NCBI GenBank assembly: GCA_033032175.1
Contig: CM065323.1
Location: 5,084,001 to 5,148,000, forward strand
Length of the DNA stretch: 64,000 nucleotides
DNA from: Saturnia japonica
Taxonomy: Eukaryota > Arthropoda > Insecta > Lepidoptera > Saturniidae
Direction: 5' to 3'
Numbering within the stretch: the first letter of the stretch is position 1; every line of letters starts with the position of its first letter. The position numbers and the translations under genes were made by a program. Of this stretch, positions 12,731-24,083 are shown one piece after another. Below the pieces are notes generated by a model that was given only the letters and a program-made list of their open reading frames with translations, searched no databases and was not told the origin of the DNA.

Positions 12731-14464
12731 TTTTCTACTGACTGTACAAATTTTAGTAATAATACCAGCCTATAAATGACACAATGCTGGACAAATGAAG
12801 GCAAAAGCTTAATCAAAACGCCAGTCCATGGTATATTAGGAAAACATTGAAGAATGCGTATCACCAATTAAACGTCTCAACGACAAACTAGATAATGGTC
12901 TCTAACTTTAAAATGTAAATTTTTTTTTTTTAAATAATTAGAAATATTATTTGGAATATTTCATAACGGCACAATTAACAAGCTTACGATAAAACGGCTA
13001 GTCATCAATCTTTTCAATTAATGCGTGAAAAAAATAGCAATACAAATTGTTATTAATCACCGATTGTCTAACGCATGGCAACATTGGATGTTATGAAAAT
13101 TTTGTACGATTTTGAACCTTCTGCCAGGGATATATGGTGGTAATTTGTTTAAAATTATGAAACTTGTTATAATCTCTGGATAAAAAATAGACTTCAGTTA
13201 TGTAGCGCCTTAGCTTATTGGTTTAAGTTTTTGGTTAATGTTAACAGTAATACATATTAAAATTTCTCTTGAGTATATTTTATGTAGGTACAATCTTATT
13301 AGGACGTTAATTCATTTTCTTATTGCTATCAGACGCCTATAATAAGAACCAATTTAAAATTTTAATTATGTTGCCAAGGACTCTCTCCGTTTTACTCTTT
13401 CCTGTTCTGTATAAACATTTAAAAAATAGTCTCTCTTCTAGGTTTAGGCTTACTACTTTAAAGCACATCGCTACCTAAGATCAGACCTGATTTTGGTCAA
13501 GATGATCTATAGTTAGCAATATTGAAAAAAGGAAAAATAATATTTTAAAATCGAAAAATATACTTCGTTTACCTATATTAACATACTAGCAAACACGGCC
13601 ACGCGTTGCTGTGCCGTTTTTAGAGTTCATATACACCCGCTGGGTTAATATAAAGAATTTCTGAAAGTTTCATCAAAACCGGTCCAGCCTTTTCGGAGTT
13701 CATAGGGAACATACATATAAACATCGATTTTATATATAGAAGAAGAAGAGATATATTTCATTCTATCCATGTATTTTTTTCTACTTTAATTGTGTTTGAT
13801 AGTTATTAGGCGTCTCACTAATTTCAAGCTTGAAGTATTATTTTTTTCTGTCATAATATACTTTACAATAATATATTCCACAATTATTTAGTTACCTCCA
13901 GAAACCCCTAAAATATAAATAAAATTAAAATTATACCATGAAAACAATTTCCCATGCGCAGCCACATGCACAGCTAGTTTCCATTTATAGTAAATCCTTA
14001 GGATTATAAATCTATATCTTAATATAGATTTACTTGTCATTGGTTCCTGCTTACCTCGAATCGCGCCTGTCATTCGCCACCAGTCGATACGCTTCGTCGA
14101 ACCAAAACATAATTATTAAAATTAACATTTTACTCTATTCGTCAGTGAAAGTGTTGGTTTACGTGCGTCGATTGTAAACTGGCTCTGCTTTGTCACCATA
14201 ATTTCCTTACTATTAACGGAAATAATATATTTTTTTGTGTCCGGTAATTATAGACAACATGTACCTACTTATATGTTACTGTGGCTTCAGTTCCTAGACG
14301 TCCACGATCGACCGTTGAACTGAACTGAATAGAGAGACAAAAAAGTTAATGAGTCTACGTTGTTTTTGTTGTACTTTTTAACAAAGACTTATTTAAAAAC
14401 CGTCTAATTTACCAAGCCTTTGTTTGTTTCACAAAAAAATGTGCGTATTTAAAAAAAATTCTTC
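12731..14464. other. AT-rich stretch around the repeat at 13585
   Basis: Outside 13585-13740 nothing is supported. The 61-codon minus ORF at 13888-14073 lacks recognisable features. 14040-14105 is locally richer in GC without a motif. Confidence 0.5.
13585..13740 (+). repeat. Interspersed repeat sharing sequence with 8581-8737
   Basis: Opens after 'catactagc' with 'aaacacggccacgcgttgct' and runs through 'cgctgggttaatataaag', 'catcaaaaccggtccagcc' and 'aaacatcgattt'. The CTAGC-plus-GC-rich opening resembles a Helitron-like terminus read in reverse. Non-coding. Confidence 0.45.
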
Positions 14465-14735
14465 TTATCATTATCATACCTAAGTAGTATCGACACACCA
14501 TGTTTCTTCCACTATCCTCTATGAATTGTCATCTCAATATTCACACCTTTCATGCGAATATTATTCCTCAAACAACCCATCCATACTTACCATCTTCGGT
14601 CTTCTTCTACTTATATATCTTCTTATATCCCTCCACTTTCATACTTAGCATTGTTTTAATTTCATAACTTTCATCCCTCCTCAAGACATGCTCAAACCTC
14701 GCTAACCTATTTTTATTGAATTTCTCTATCTATTG
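14465..14735 (-). pseudogene. LINE ORF2 C-terminal fragment, degraded
   Basis: On the minus strand the reading begins IEKFNKNRLARFEHVLRRDE and continues with SMKVEGY, resembling the post-RT C-terminal segment of non-LTR retrotransposons (usual form: NRLRWFGHVxRRDE ... KVDGYRGRGRPRKRWMDCV). Stops and at least one frame change follow, and the downstream part still resembles 'NTEMTxDRGEWKKKT'. The same segment is found on the plus strand at 19945-20160. It is a dead 5'-truncated copy; the clade is not certain. Confidence 0.6.
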
Positions 14736-17344
14736 TGTTATTTTTATAATTCCTTTAGTATAGGTAGGTACTCATCTTAATTCAATATTTATGAGTATTA
14801 AAACTTCTACTTTATTTGGATGTTCATTCATTGAGATATTTTGAGACGCAAAGAGATTTCTTAGTAGACGTATAGCAATAAAAGAACCTAAAAGTAGTTA
14901 TTCTGCAGAACTAATCCTATTAGTTTACTGTGACGTAGGGAGAGAACACGAGAAAACTCTAAACTCTTTGAGCAAGCAGTTATGACTCGCAACTATCGGC
15001 CTACTACAATTAACATCTCCATGTTAACCTGAGTCAAGGACTAATTGTGGGGTATAGCTCAATCAACAAGATGAATCGAAACAAGACTACCAGGTACACT
15101 GTTAAATTTTCAAGCTCATTGCCTGCACCCAGATTTACACTGCAAATATTCAATTTAAAAGTTGGTGTGTTTATAATGCTACTGAGAAAACTGATACCAC
15201 AAAAATTATGCAATACTAACTAGTTTTAAGTATCGTTACTTAGCGAAACGTTACAGAGATTCTTTGGATTCCGTTCACACCCAACAATTTTCCTTTCTGT
15301 CGTGTCTCCTATAAGCGTCTGCATTGGTATTATTAATAAAGCAAAGAGACGGACACTGCCCACTCTTGGATTGGATCTCACTACCAGCTGTTTTCCTGCT
15401 TACCTATTCCGGGTGAGCGATGCTACCAATTTTTTTGTGTACGCTACAGGCAACTTAACTGATAACGTTGAATACCGAGAAGCATTGTAAACAGGGATAA
15501 GTTAAGATCATGGGAAAAAAATCACAGGTACAGCTAGTAATAATCTAAATCCTAACATAAATTAAAATAACCATAAAATTGTCCCAAGATGGATTAAAAT
15601 AAAGTCAGGAATATAAACAAAACCTTTAATGCGATCCATTGCAGTAATGTAACAATATACTAAAACATCTATAAATTAAAATTAGTAATAAAAGTCTGTG
15701 CCATATGCAACCAATAAAGGTTTATAGTTATCGAATATATAGAGATTCCATGAACTGTTGTTATTTGTTTTATACAACATAAATTACTTCATTATTGCAA
15801 TCAGCACAAATAAATGAACGACCTGATCGAACATGACATAGTCAGCCTATGTCCAGCATTCGATGTAGCCTAATAATGAAATCTATAACAACAAAATTTC
15901 AGTCAGAAAAAAGTAGTGCCTTTCACTTTTATAAATTCTGGCATTGGTCATCGTCATTGGTCTTATCGTTTATCTAAAATAGATTAAGCAGTGTCATGAC
16001 CATTTCTCTCAAATTTTGCATTGACATCTGTGAAGTCATTTCTTCGCAGACATAGCATCGTGTAAAACGCATTAGGAATAACGTGAGCTACCAATGAATT
16101 ATGCACGTAAATGTCCCTTTAACCATTGCTGACATACTGTCCAAAGGAACGATGAATTGCCAAGCGTGGCCGTGTTGGACCAAAACGTCTAAATTTTACA
16201 GAGATTGTAAAACTTATTCAAGGCTCGATTGTTACATCGTAATCATCTACCTCTGCTACAGAAAGTACTGCTCTATAATCGATATTTCTATGTGATGGCT
16301 ACTGTTGTAAATACAGATTAACATAAGTTAGAATACATGCTCCTACTTGTATGCTCATACCTAGCTGTAGATTCCTTAAAACATAGTTCTTATAGTCACT
16401 AGTGACATAAGACGGCTTAAAAATTTGTTAATAACCATGAAAGAGAAATAATAAAATATAAAATAATTTGACACAAAGTATTTTATAACCTGGAAATTAT
16501 CATTTAAAAAGTAATTTACCAGATGCATTATTTCGTTAACAACAACTTGATTTATAATACATGCAATTTCGAAACTTCATTGAAAAATATACTGATTTGG
16601 TAATTCTACATTGACTGACTCATCACTCACCGACTCGTTTGTATTAATGAAATAATGTATATATTTTTGAGTTAAATATCAGCGGAACGCAATAATGGAT
16701 TATGCATTATATTTACAGTAACAGTTATTTAATTATTGTATGACGTAATCGCACCTATATTATATAATCCTTGAGGAAATGCAAGCGGCGCAGTCCATAC
16801 AAAGGCATACCTGTATATTATATCTGGATAATGGCATCAAAGTTAATAATTTTATACCATGCAATCTATCCAGCAAATATGTTGGAAGCATATAAAAAAT
16901 AATGGAAAAACATATACACCTAGGCATAGCCAAAGCCATTCTAATATTATTTAAAAAAAATTGTTCAGTTTTGAAGAACATAAAACAGAAGAATACGAAA
17001 TTTTGATTTCGTTTACTTTACATTATATAATCATAATCAGTCCGAGCTATAGTTGTCTCTTTCACGTTCTATTTAATAGTTTAAGCATGGCACGATATCA
17101 ATAAATTTCTGTTAAAATTTATTCTTCAACTGTTAAGTCGACGCCATTTCTTCTGAGAATGTCTATCTATGGAATCGAAGTGCAGCAGCTAATGTATCAA
17201 ATCCAAAGCAGAGCGACTAGAGACAAGAAGAAAGGGAGAATTTTAGCTAAACTTTAAATTAATTTTACAAACAATAATAATTTCACATTTTCACATATAA
17301 ATGCAATTTGAAAATGAATAACATAAAAGACTCAGAGATAGACG
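14736..17344. other. Unassigned stretch, no gene
   Basis: No ORF with recognisable features; those at 15302-15490, 16101-16295 and 16760-16981 (minus) are short and featureless. 15000-15130 and 15290-15490 are less AT-rich but show no repeat partner in the window. Confidence 0.5.
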
Positions 17345-18048
17345 TAAACTACATGACTTTACAATCCGTGACCATATTGATCGTCAGGCCAGATCTTGGG
17401 AAGCTGTAGTGTATGATACCAGCACTGGTCCACCAAACACTCACCAGTACCTTTTTCTGAGTCAACTTTCGCTTCGGACAGGATTTAGCCAGTTCTCTTG
17501 GGTTCAATAAATGTAATGAGCATTTCCGATTGTCGTAAAGAGTACATTTTATTTCAAGTGAATTAAAATTGTTTTGTCACTCACACAGAAATCTGCTGCT
17601 AAATCTGACGTGGTTTGCGATGGATCCGCTTCCACGATCACCTTTAATTGTTCATTATCAACTAGGGTCTCCGGTCATCCTCGGGGTTAATTTCGTAGAT
17701 CAAAATTTCTAGAACCAAAACGTTGGAACCAAAAATGTACTGTGCTTTCTTTTACAGTAGTTTCCCCATACATATCATTAATCCTTCGAGCTGTTTCTGC
17801 AGCGCGGATTCCACGATAGAACTCATATTCGTAAATAACGCGATATTTTAAATTTTCCGTTTCGTGAAAAGATCGACGTCAAAGAAAAATCAAGTGGTTC
17901 AAAAACAAATGAATTACTAAATTCGAAACATAAATACACGAGCCTAAATTTGATATAAGTTTTAATTTGGAGTTCCTAATCAAACGATAGCAGTTATTTG
18001 TGATCAAATTGGCCAGTTCAAAAAATACCAATTTCATATGTAAGGACC
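17345..18048 (-). pseudogene. mariner-type element, 5' end plus middle of transposase
   Basis: The right edge is a mariner-like TIR: minus strand TAGGTCCTTACATATGAAAT, next to a TA at 18049-18050. Inside, the minus strand encodes a transposase N-terminus from about 17880 leftward: RVIYEYEFYRGIRAAETARR, then MYGETTVKESTVHFWFQRF and, past two stops, VEADPSQTTSDLAADF and SDKTILIHLK. After a deletion near 17530 the reading resumes with CPKRKLTQKKVLVSVWWTSA and GIIHYSF, the region after the first catalytic Asp. That Asp, the C-terminus and the left TIR are missing. The TIR is the same as at 39200-39228, so both copies belong to one family. Confidence 0.75.
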
Positions 18049-19270
18049 TATTAATTACCCATTACAAAAGGATAAGATAAAATTTTCTCCTAGCCGCTCT
18101 GTAGAAACAATCTCGTGCTTAGCTCATCTGTTGCAAGAATGTGCAGAACATACTATGAATTTAATAGCATAATACTAAATTTGTATTAAACAAACGATAC
18201 CAAAGCTCATATATAAAATTAACAATTATTTCACTTCAGACGTAATTAAAATTAACAATCTCTTATTTTTAAATTTTCATTTCAACTCTAGTCCTTTCAT
18301 TACATTAATTAAATTTGTAAGTGTTCAATAATTTGGTGTTATTTTATATTATTCAGGTTCCATATACATTACTAAGTTCTATATAAATTTATAAAATCCT
18401 GAAATCTTTATATTTTATTATTGGTATCAATAAACATGTATAACTACTAGCCACGCATTGCTCAGTCTGGTTAAAAGAAATAAAAGAGAAAGCACACGTT
18501 TCTAGTATTATGTTTAATTTCCAAATGCTTGAGGGTTAAAATATTTTTACTTTATAAAAGTATATTAAAACACATTGCACTTTCGAATGAAATGCTAATT
18601 TCAAAGCAATCGGGAAAGTACTTTTGAAGATAAAAGATTTTGAACAAAGGAACATTAACTCTTTTTTTTAATCGATTACATTCCTTTTGATGTTGTGATG
18701 CTTGATTAGAATTGTTTTATATTGGCTTGTAAGAAGTGAACACCTTTAATAGGGTCAGATATCTGAATCAAAATAATACAATAATTTAAAAAAGTGAATA
18801 ATATGTATTTTCCGCTATGTTGGCGATGCTTTTATTAAATAAATAAATAAATTTTAGTATTATATAAAAAAGTGAACGTGAAATAGAAAATATTTAAGAT
18901 CAACAACTATCACGAGAGTCTAGACATAAACAATAATTATAATCAAAGTATAAGTCAGCGAAATTTCTCTAATTTATTATGAATTCAATTTATTATAGTT
19001 ACGGAGCGTTACATCGGTCTTGGAAGATGAATACGGTAAATATACTAAAAAGAAACGTAAACGTTAGTTAGTTAGGCATTCATATATATCATTTATATAT
19101 TTTGCCAAAAAGTTGATAATTTTTTCTCTCGGGCAAAAATTACGTTGTGTGTAACTAACAAAAAAATTGGTTCAAAATTAAGACTTGAAAGTTAATTAGC
19201 TCACGCTCACTGAAACAGAATAGATTTTCTTTATGAATAACACAAAAAAGAAATTCCGTTTCTTTTTATT
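18049..19270. other. AT-rich stretch, no gene
   Basis: About 18448 has 'ctagccacgcattgctcagt', possibly a Helitron-like terminus in reverse. Otherwise the sequence is AT-rich, with an 'aaataaataaataaa' run near 18838 and no supported ORF. Confidence 0.5.
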
Positions 19271-19556
19271 TTATAACTCAACTATGGCTTTCTCGCATCA
19301 TAGTTGAGTAATGTCCTACTTCATGTTTTATGTCCCATTGTAACTGAATTGCGAAATACCAATATTCATATATCTTTAGAAATGACTTTCAACTTTTTAC
19401 AAACACATTTTTTCTTTCTCTTCACCTTGGGGGTAGAATTTCTAAAAAATCCTTCCTTGCAGTGTAAAATGAACGCGCATGCAAATTTTTACGGTCTTAA
19501 CCCCAATATTTGGCAGCGCGTTGATATGTCAATCAGTCAGTTACATATCCTTTTAT
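19271..19556 (-). repeat. Interspersed repeat family B, copy 2
   Basis: Collinear with 1942-2235: 'tcgcatcatagttgagtaat', 'atgtcccattgtaactgaat', 'aaaaaatccttccttgcagt', 'gcgcatgcaaat' and 'gatatgtcaatcagtcagtt'. The CTAG terminus has decayed. The 84-codon ORF at 19304-19558 is entirely within the repeat. Confidence 0.55.
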
Positions 19557-19944
19557 AAATAAATTAATTTAATTGGTATAACGAAGATAGGTAAGTACGG
19601 TATTCTATGGAATTAAATAACATACAAAATATTTTCCGAAGCAGAGTCTCCAAAATCAGAGACTTCTTTGTGCAAGCTCAATCTGAGACCAAATTTTTGT
19701 TTTACTTACTGACAATGTAATTTTCATAGAGGAGCAAGAATTAAAAATAAACGATTTTTATATTTAAAAGTACGCAGTGTACTTTTCTTAGTACATATTT
19801 CTTGCTTACTCTTTTACTAAAATTTTATTAGTGCGAGCAGAGGCTCCAGTTACTTAGGTTGTTATTTGAAGACTTTGTCAAACCCTTCAAATTTTGTTAT
19901 ACAATTTTTATTTCAGACCACTAATCCAGTGAGGCAGTCTTAAA

Positions 19945-20160
19945 ATAGCACCACTCAAAAAAAATTGAGAGGTTAGCATGGTATGGGCATATCATGAGGA
20001 AGTGTGAAAGTTATTTATCTGAAGAATGTTAACTATGAAGGTGGATGGATATATGGGTGGATTATGTCAGGAATGCTAGTTAATAGAGTTGAAGAGGAAA
20101 GATATGTTGAGTGGATCTTACTTAAGTGAGTTAAGGGGTAAGAAGTAGATATTAATCCAG
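19945..20160 (+). pseudogene. LINE ORF2 C-terminal fragment, degraded
   Basis: Plus-strand reading gives LAWYGHIMRK, then a Cys/Glu-Ser stretch and MKVDGYMGG, matching the same post-RT segment as 14465-14735 (WYGHVMRRDES ... MKVDGYRGRG). The tail 'NRVEEERYVEWIL' lies in a shifted frame. Several small indels make it a dead fragment. Confidence 0.55.
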
Positions 20161-21373
20161 TGAAAACGTAAAAGTCATTGTCAACTTAGCACTATATTAA
20201 TATGGGGCCACTATAGCTTCTAAGTCATCTCCGACTTGTTATTATTCAATTCTCAACAACACGTGCTGCTTACATATTTTAAAACTGCAATGGAATCTAA
20301 ATTGAACTTTAACTGTTACGGAATAAATGTAACAAATGTTTTTAATACATGACGCGACGTGTGAACGACCCACAACGACCGTATGGTCGGGTAGAACCGT
20401 TCGACGAACTACGATCAATTGGATGTAATGTCGAATATGGTTTACAACTTTCTTATTTATTGGCTGTCATATTATGATCGATATCGACGGTAGTCATGCT
20501 CGTATATAACGGATGTTACTTTGTTATGCGTATCGTTTTCTCACCTGCTATCCAATTAAGAGGTCGGCTTTGATCGTGCAATTTTTATAAATTGTATTAT
20601 AATACGTAACTTGATTACAGTAGATCTGGTTTGACTTTTCTAATTGTTTATGTGAATGTTTCACAAAATTTAAAACAGTTTAAATAGTTTCTACCTCTGT
20701 ATATTATAAAAGTGAAATTTCTTTTGGGACGGTTTGAATTGGATTTCATGAAATGAAAATGTGTAATGAAAAGAGATGGATATAATTGTATATAATATAG
20801 GTTTTATGCTGTGAGAAAACGAGATAGAATACGTTTCTATATAGTTTTCCTATCCTTCGTCTATTCCTAATGTACTCTAAATATATACAAGAGAGAGAGA
20901 GAGAGAGAGAGAACTCACACTCAATTTTTTTTTTTTCAAATATGTTATATTTTTAATGCCTCGCCATATCTTATTTTATTATTCATAAAATTAAATTTAT
21001 TATTATCTATTTCTAAGAAAAAATACTATCTTACTCATATTCCAAAAGGATTGTTGTATGTTTTGTAATATTGATTTCTATTGTTAAGTTTATTAACCTT
21101 GGATTTTACTAACAAAAAACCGTTTGACAAACCTCAGTTTTGAAATTAACAAAACTATAAAGTTTGTCACAACATAAAATAAATATGACCTTTAAGATAT
21201 TAAAGTTTTGTGTCACGCTATATTTTTCTGTTTGCGGTTCACCTTTCATCTTTATGCTCGACCCTGGGCATGTACCGTTTACTTTTGACTGCTCACACTG
21301 TTTTCATTTTGTTAAATATATACTACATAATTGCTCTAGATGCATAAAGCTTCTATCTCGCGATCGTAACGCA
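20161..21373. other. Unassigned stretch with a GA microsatellite
   Basis: A GA dinucleotide run of about 22 bases lies at 20890-20912. 20340-20570 is comparatively GC-balanced ('cgaccgtatggtcgggtag') with no ORF or partner. The 77-codon ORF at 21164-21397 has no recognisable features. Confidence 0.5.
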
Positions 21374-21690
21374 CAACGCTGCGGTACACGGCTTTAACGC
21401 CGCTTCATGACGCAATGTAACTGTTTGTTGGAAGAAGCAGTCTGTTGGTTTTGCCACCGTTACCATAGTAGACATGTCAACATGAAGAATATTTTTAATA
21501 TTTGTGCTTTGCTGGATGCGGAAGAAGAAGAGGAGTGTATCGTGCTTCAGAAGATACTTAGAAACAGACCAAGAAACATTCTTTACAAAACAAAAAACTG
21601 AAGGTTGTTTCGAAATTTTGATAAAAATGGCATATAATTGGGTTACTTCTATCAAATTCATGCCAACCCGTGACACGCACCGCAGTGTTG
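21374..21690 (+). mobile_element. Small TIR element with possible PIF/Harbinger-like coding trace
   Basis: Ends are imperfect inverted repeats: CAACGCTGCGGTACACG at 21374-21390 and, reverse-complemented, CAACACTGCGGTGCGTG at the right edge. Between them the plus strand reads LDAEEEEECIVLQKILRNRP and, after one frame change, KTEGCFEILIK. This resembles the start of insect Harbinger nucleases (acidic run, Arg-rich run, then a GCFxxL motif); that resemblance is from memory and weak. A 107-codon minus ORF and two plus ORFs overlap the element; none is credible as a host gene. No clear 3-bp target duplication is visible. Confidence 0.35.
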
Positions 21691-21844
21691 AATGAGCCAG
21701 ACGCCGCGTGTGCGGAGTACTTGCTTTTTTAATTTAAAGTTTATGTTAATTTAACATTATTCATTAGATTAAAACAAAAAAGAAAGTAATAGAATCTTTA
21801 AACTTATCCTATTTCAGTGTGTTCCCATCCATATCAACATAATA

Positions 21845-23147
21845 CAAGGTGTCCAGAAAGGGTATCGGGTATTTGTAAGTTCAATGAAACAAAAATTATT
21901 TGTATGCAATAAAAAAGTTTATTATTTATTATTAGCATATGAATTGGAGAATTATTTGGAAAAGATGATGTTATCCAAATGATGACCGTTACGTTGCTGG
22001 CACTCTTCTAAACGGAAACGAAGATTGGCGATAACACGTTGACACATAGCTATCGATATTGCTGCCATTTCTGACCTGATGTTTTGCTTTAACTGGGTTA
22101 GATTCGTCGAATTGTTTTGATAAACCTTACTTTTAAGGTATCCCCATGCAAAATAGTCAAGCGGGCTAAGGTCGGGGCTTCTGGGAGGCCAGTTGATGTT
22201 ACCCCTTCGCGAAATGACTTTATTAGGGAATAATTCGTTAACAGCTTCCATTGAGTCATTTGAGGTATGGCAAGTGGCCCCATCTTGCTGGAACCACGTT
22301 CTTGAGTTGAAACCTGCAAACTCCTGCAACTCTGGGACCAAAAAATTTCGCAACATATCGCAATAACGGTCACTATTCACATTAATTGCTCGGCTTCGTT
22401 GATCTTCATGAAAATAAGGACCAATTATGCCTTTAGCAGACATAGCGGCCCAAACAACGACCTTTGGGCTATGCAGGGGTCGTTCATGCTTTCGTCTCGG
22501 ATTCTCCACTGCCCAGTACCGACAATTCTGCTTATTAACATGACCATTCAGGTGAAAATTTGCTTCGTCACTGAACAGTATGTTGTTAAAGGTGTTAAAT
22601 CGCTGCAGCATTTCGTTCGCAAAATTCAGTCGATTAGCATAGTCCGTATCCTTCAATTCTTGAACCAATTGAATTTTATAGGCTTTTAGATGTAAGTCTT
22701 TCTTTAAAATCGAATGTAAAGACGATTTTTTGATGTTCAACGCTTGGCTTCGCTTTCGGATGGATAAAGACGGATTTTGACGAACCGACGCCTCAACTTC
22801 TTCAATTGTTTCTTCATCGCGAACTGAACGAGGACGACCAGAGTTTTGAATTTTAACTGTCGCACCTGTATTCTCGAACATCCTGATCCATTTCCTAATG
22901 CTATCGTCACTTGGCGCGTGGCGTGTACGATATTCCGCACGATAGAGACGTTGAGCAGTCACTATTGAATCACCATTACGATAATATGCTCGTACGCAAA
23001 ATGCGCGATGCGTCCCCGAGTACTATTCCATCGTGACTAAAACTCCACAAAATGGCGGACGCCACGAACCCCTCCCCGCACCATTTAGACGCCCCGTTTC
23101 GAATATGGCGCGAAAACAAATACCCGATACCCTTTCTGGACATCTTG
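21845..23147 (-). mobile_element. DD41D (rosa-type) mariner-superfamily transposon, structurally complete
   Basis: A 1303-bp element with 32-bp terminal inverted repeats at 21845-21876 and 23116-23147 that differ at one position. The left repeat starts CAAGGTGTCCAGAAAGGG and the right, reverse-complemented, CAAGATGTCCAGAAAGGG. It is flanked on both sides by TA (21843-21844 and 23148-23149), the target duplication of the Tc1/mariner superfamily. One transposase gene fills the minus strand. The near-identity of the ends and the long uninterrupted reading frame point to a recent arrival. Confidence 0.93.
21952..23031 (-). pseudogene. Transposase (DD41D, rosa-type), stop at codon 3
   Basis: The best start is ATG at 23031-23029, followed by GAA and then an in-frame TAG (23025-23023). 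After that the frame is open to the TAA at 21954-21952, giving 356 codons that begin YSGTHRAFCVRAYYRNGDS. From that ATG an intact protein would have 359 codons, normal for the superfamily. A helix-turn-helix DNA-binding half (with SDDSIRKWIRMFENTG and a GRPRS linker) is followed by the catalytic core. Counting from the GTG at 22962, the acidic residues are D132 (FSDEANFHLNG), D227 (FQQDGATCH) and D269 (SPLDYFAWG). The 41-residue spacing between the last two is the DD41D signature. All catalytic residues are present. No internal ATG before the first helix could bypass the stop without losing the N-terminus. Confidence 0.9.
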
Positions 23148-23283
23148 TATAATAATAGCATACAATAATTACGTAATAATATTTCCCAAACTAAGCACAT
23201 AATTTTTGTACTCTGATAGTAAAGATGTCCCTTAAGTTCTTGGAATTATACTGTTAATATAAACATCCTAATTTCTCTTAATA

Positions 23284-23615
23284 TCTATACTAAGTATATA
23301 ACAATATAAAGCTGAAGAGATTATTTTCTGTTTGTTTGTTTGAACGTGCTAATCTCTGAAACTGCGAGTCAGTTTACAAAAATTATTATTGCATTTTATA
23401 GAATATTTCTTGAGGAAGGTTATAAAGTATATAACTTTACACCACGACTCTAAGGAGCGGAGCAGTAACCATGAACGTCAAGTAATCTGGTAAACTGTAG
23501 GCTGCGTACGGGAAGTGTGAATAACGATAAACTTGCTACATGGGTGCGTTGGAAGCGGATGGTGGAGAGTTGGTCGAGTAAATTTAACACGGGTGAAACC
23601 GTGAAACATTGCTAG
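23284..23615 (+). mobile_element. Helitron-like non-autonomous element, end-to-end copy
   Basis: A 332-bp copy with Helitron-type ends: 5' TCTATACTAAG after a host A, and 3' CTAG before a host T. A hairpin, CACGG at 23588-23592 paired with CCGTG at 23599-23603, sits 8 bases before the CTAG. There are no inverted repeats or target duplication, as expected for rolling-circle elements. It shares its body with 8738-8995, 12412-12730 and 35478-35655. No Rep/helicase is encoded. Confidence 0.75.
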
Positions 23616-23894
23616 TTAAACTATACATTATTTTTTTTAATAATTATTTAACATCTCAATATGTATTATAATTATGTTACTACACTTATTAGATCTTCAA
23701 ACTGACTTAAAAGCAATATATTTGAACGATCAAATTTTGACCTTGTTGAAACGTGATCTCACAGTGACGGGCGAACAGATAAACTGACATTACAATTATA
23801 TGAGATACCTACCGTGTTCCTCTTATCTAATTCTGTCATTGTATTTAAGCTTTCTTGAGAATTCGTTTTGCAATGATTAAATATTTATTAAATA

Positions 23895-24060
23895 TTAGGG
23901 CCGAGTGCACACGCCTTGTTTAATGAAATTACAAGGCGTTGCTTAGAAATCCACTCGAGGCAAAAAGGCGGGTTTTTACGTTGCTCAAAAAATCAGCATT
24001 GCCATACAACGCCATATGCCATAGTAGCCCCGCCCCGTATTAGATACCTTAATTAGATTT
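23895..24060 (+). repeat. Interspersed repeat family C, copy 2
   Basis: 'gccgagtgcacacgccttgt', 'tacaaggcgttgcttag', 'actcgaggcaaaaaggcg' and 'cgccccgtattagatacc' form a common lepidopteran repeat as I recall it; a diverged relative is at 3150-3275. It abuts the TIR-like segment starting at 24084. Confidence 0.5.
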
Positions 24061-24083
24061 TATTAGTAAAACCCGTGCGCGAT

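Noticed and set aside
17380..17510. Unknown plus-strand coding repeat (reads RQARSWEAVVYDTSTGPPNT)
   Set aside because: The same sequence on the minus strand is the mariner transposase middle region (SVWWTSAGIIHYSF), in line with the N-terminal part next to it; the plus-strand frame is a shadow.
22399..22689. 96-codon plus-strand ORF inside the DD41D element
   Set aside because: Antisense shadow of the transposase.
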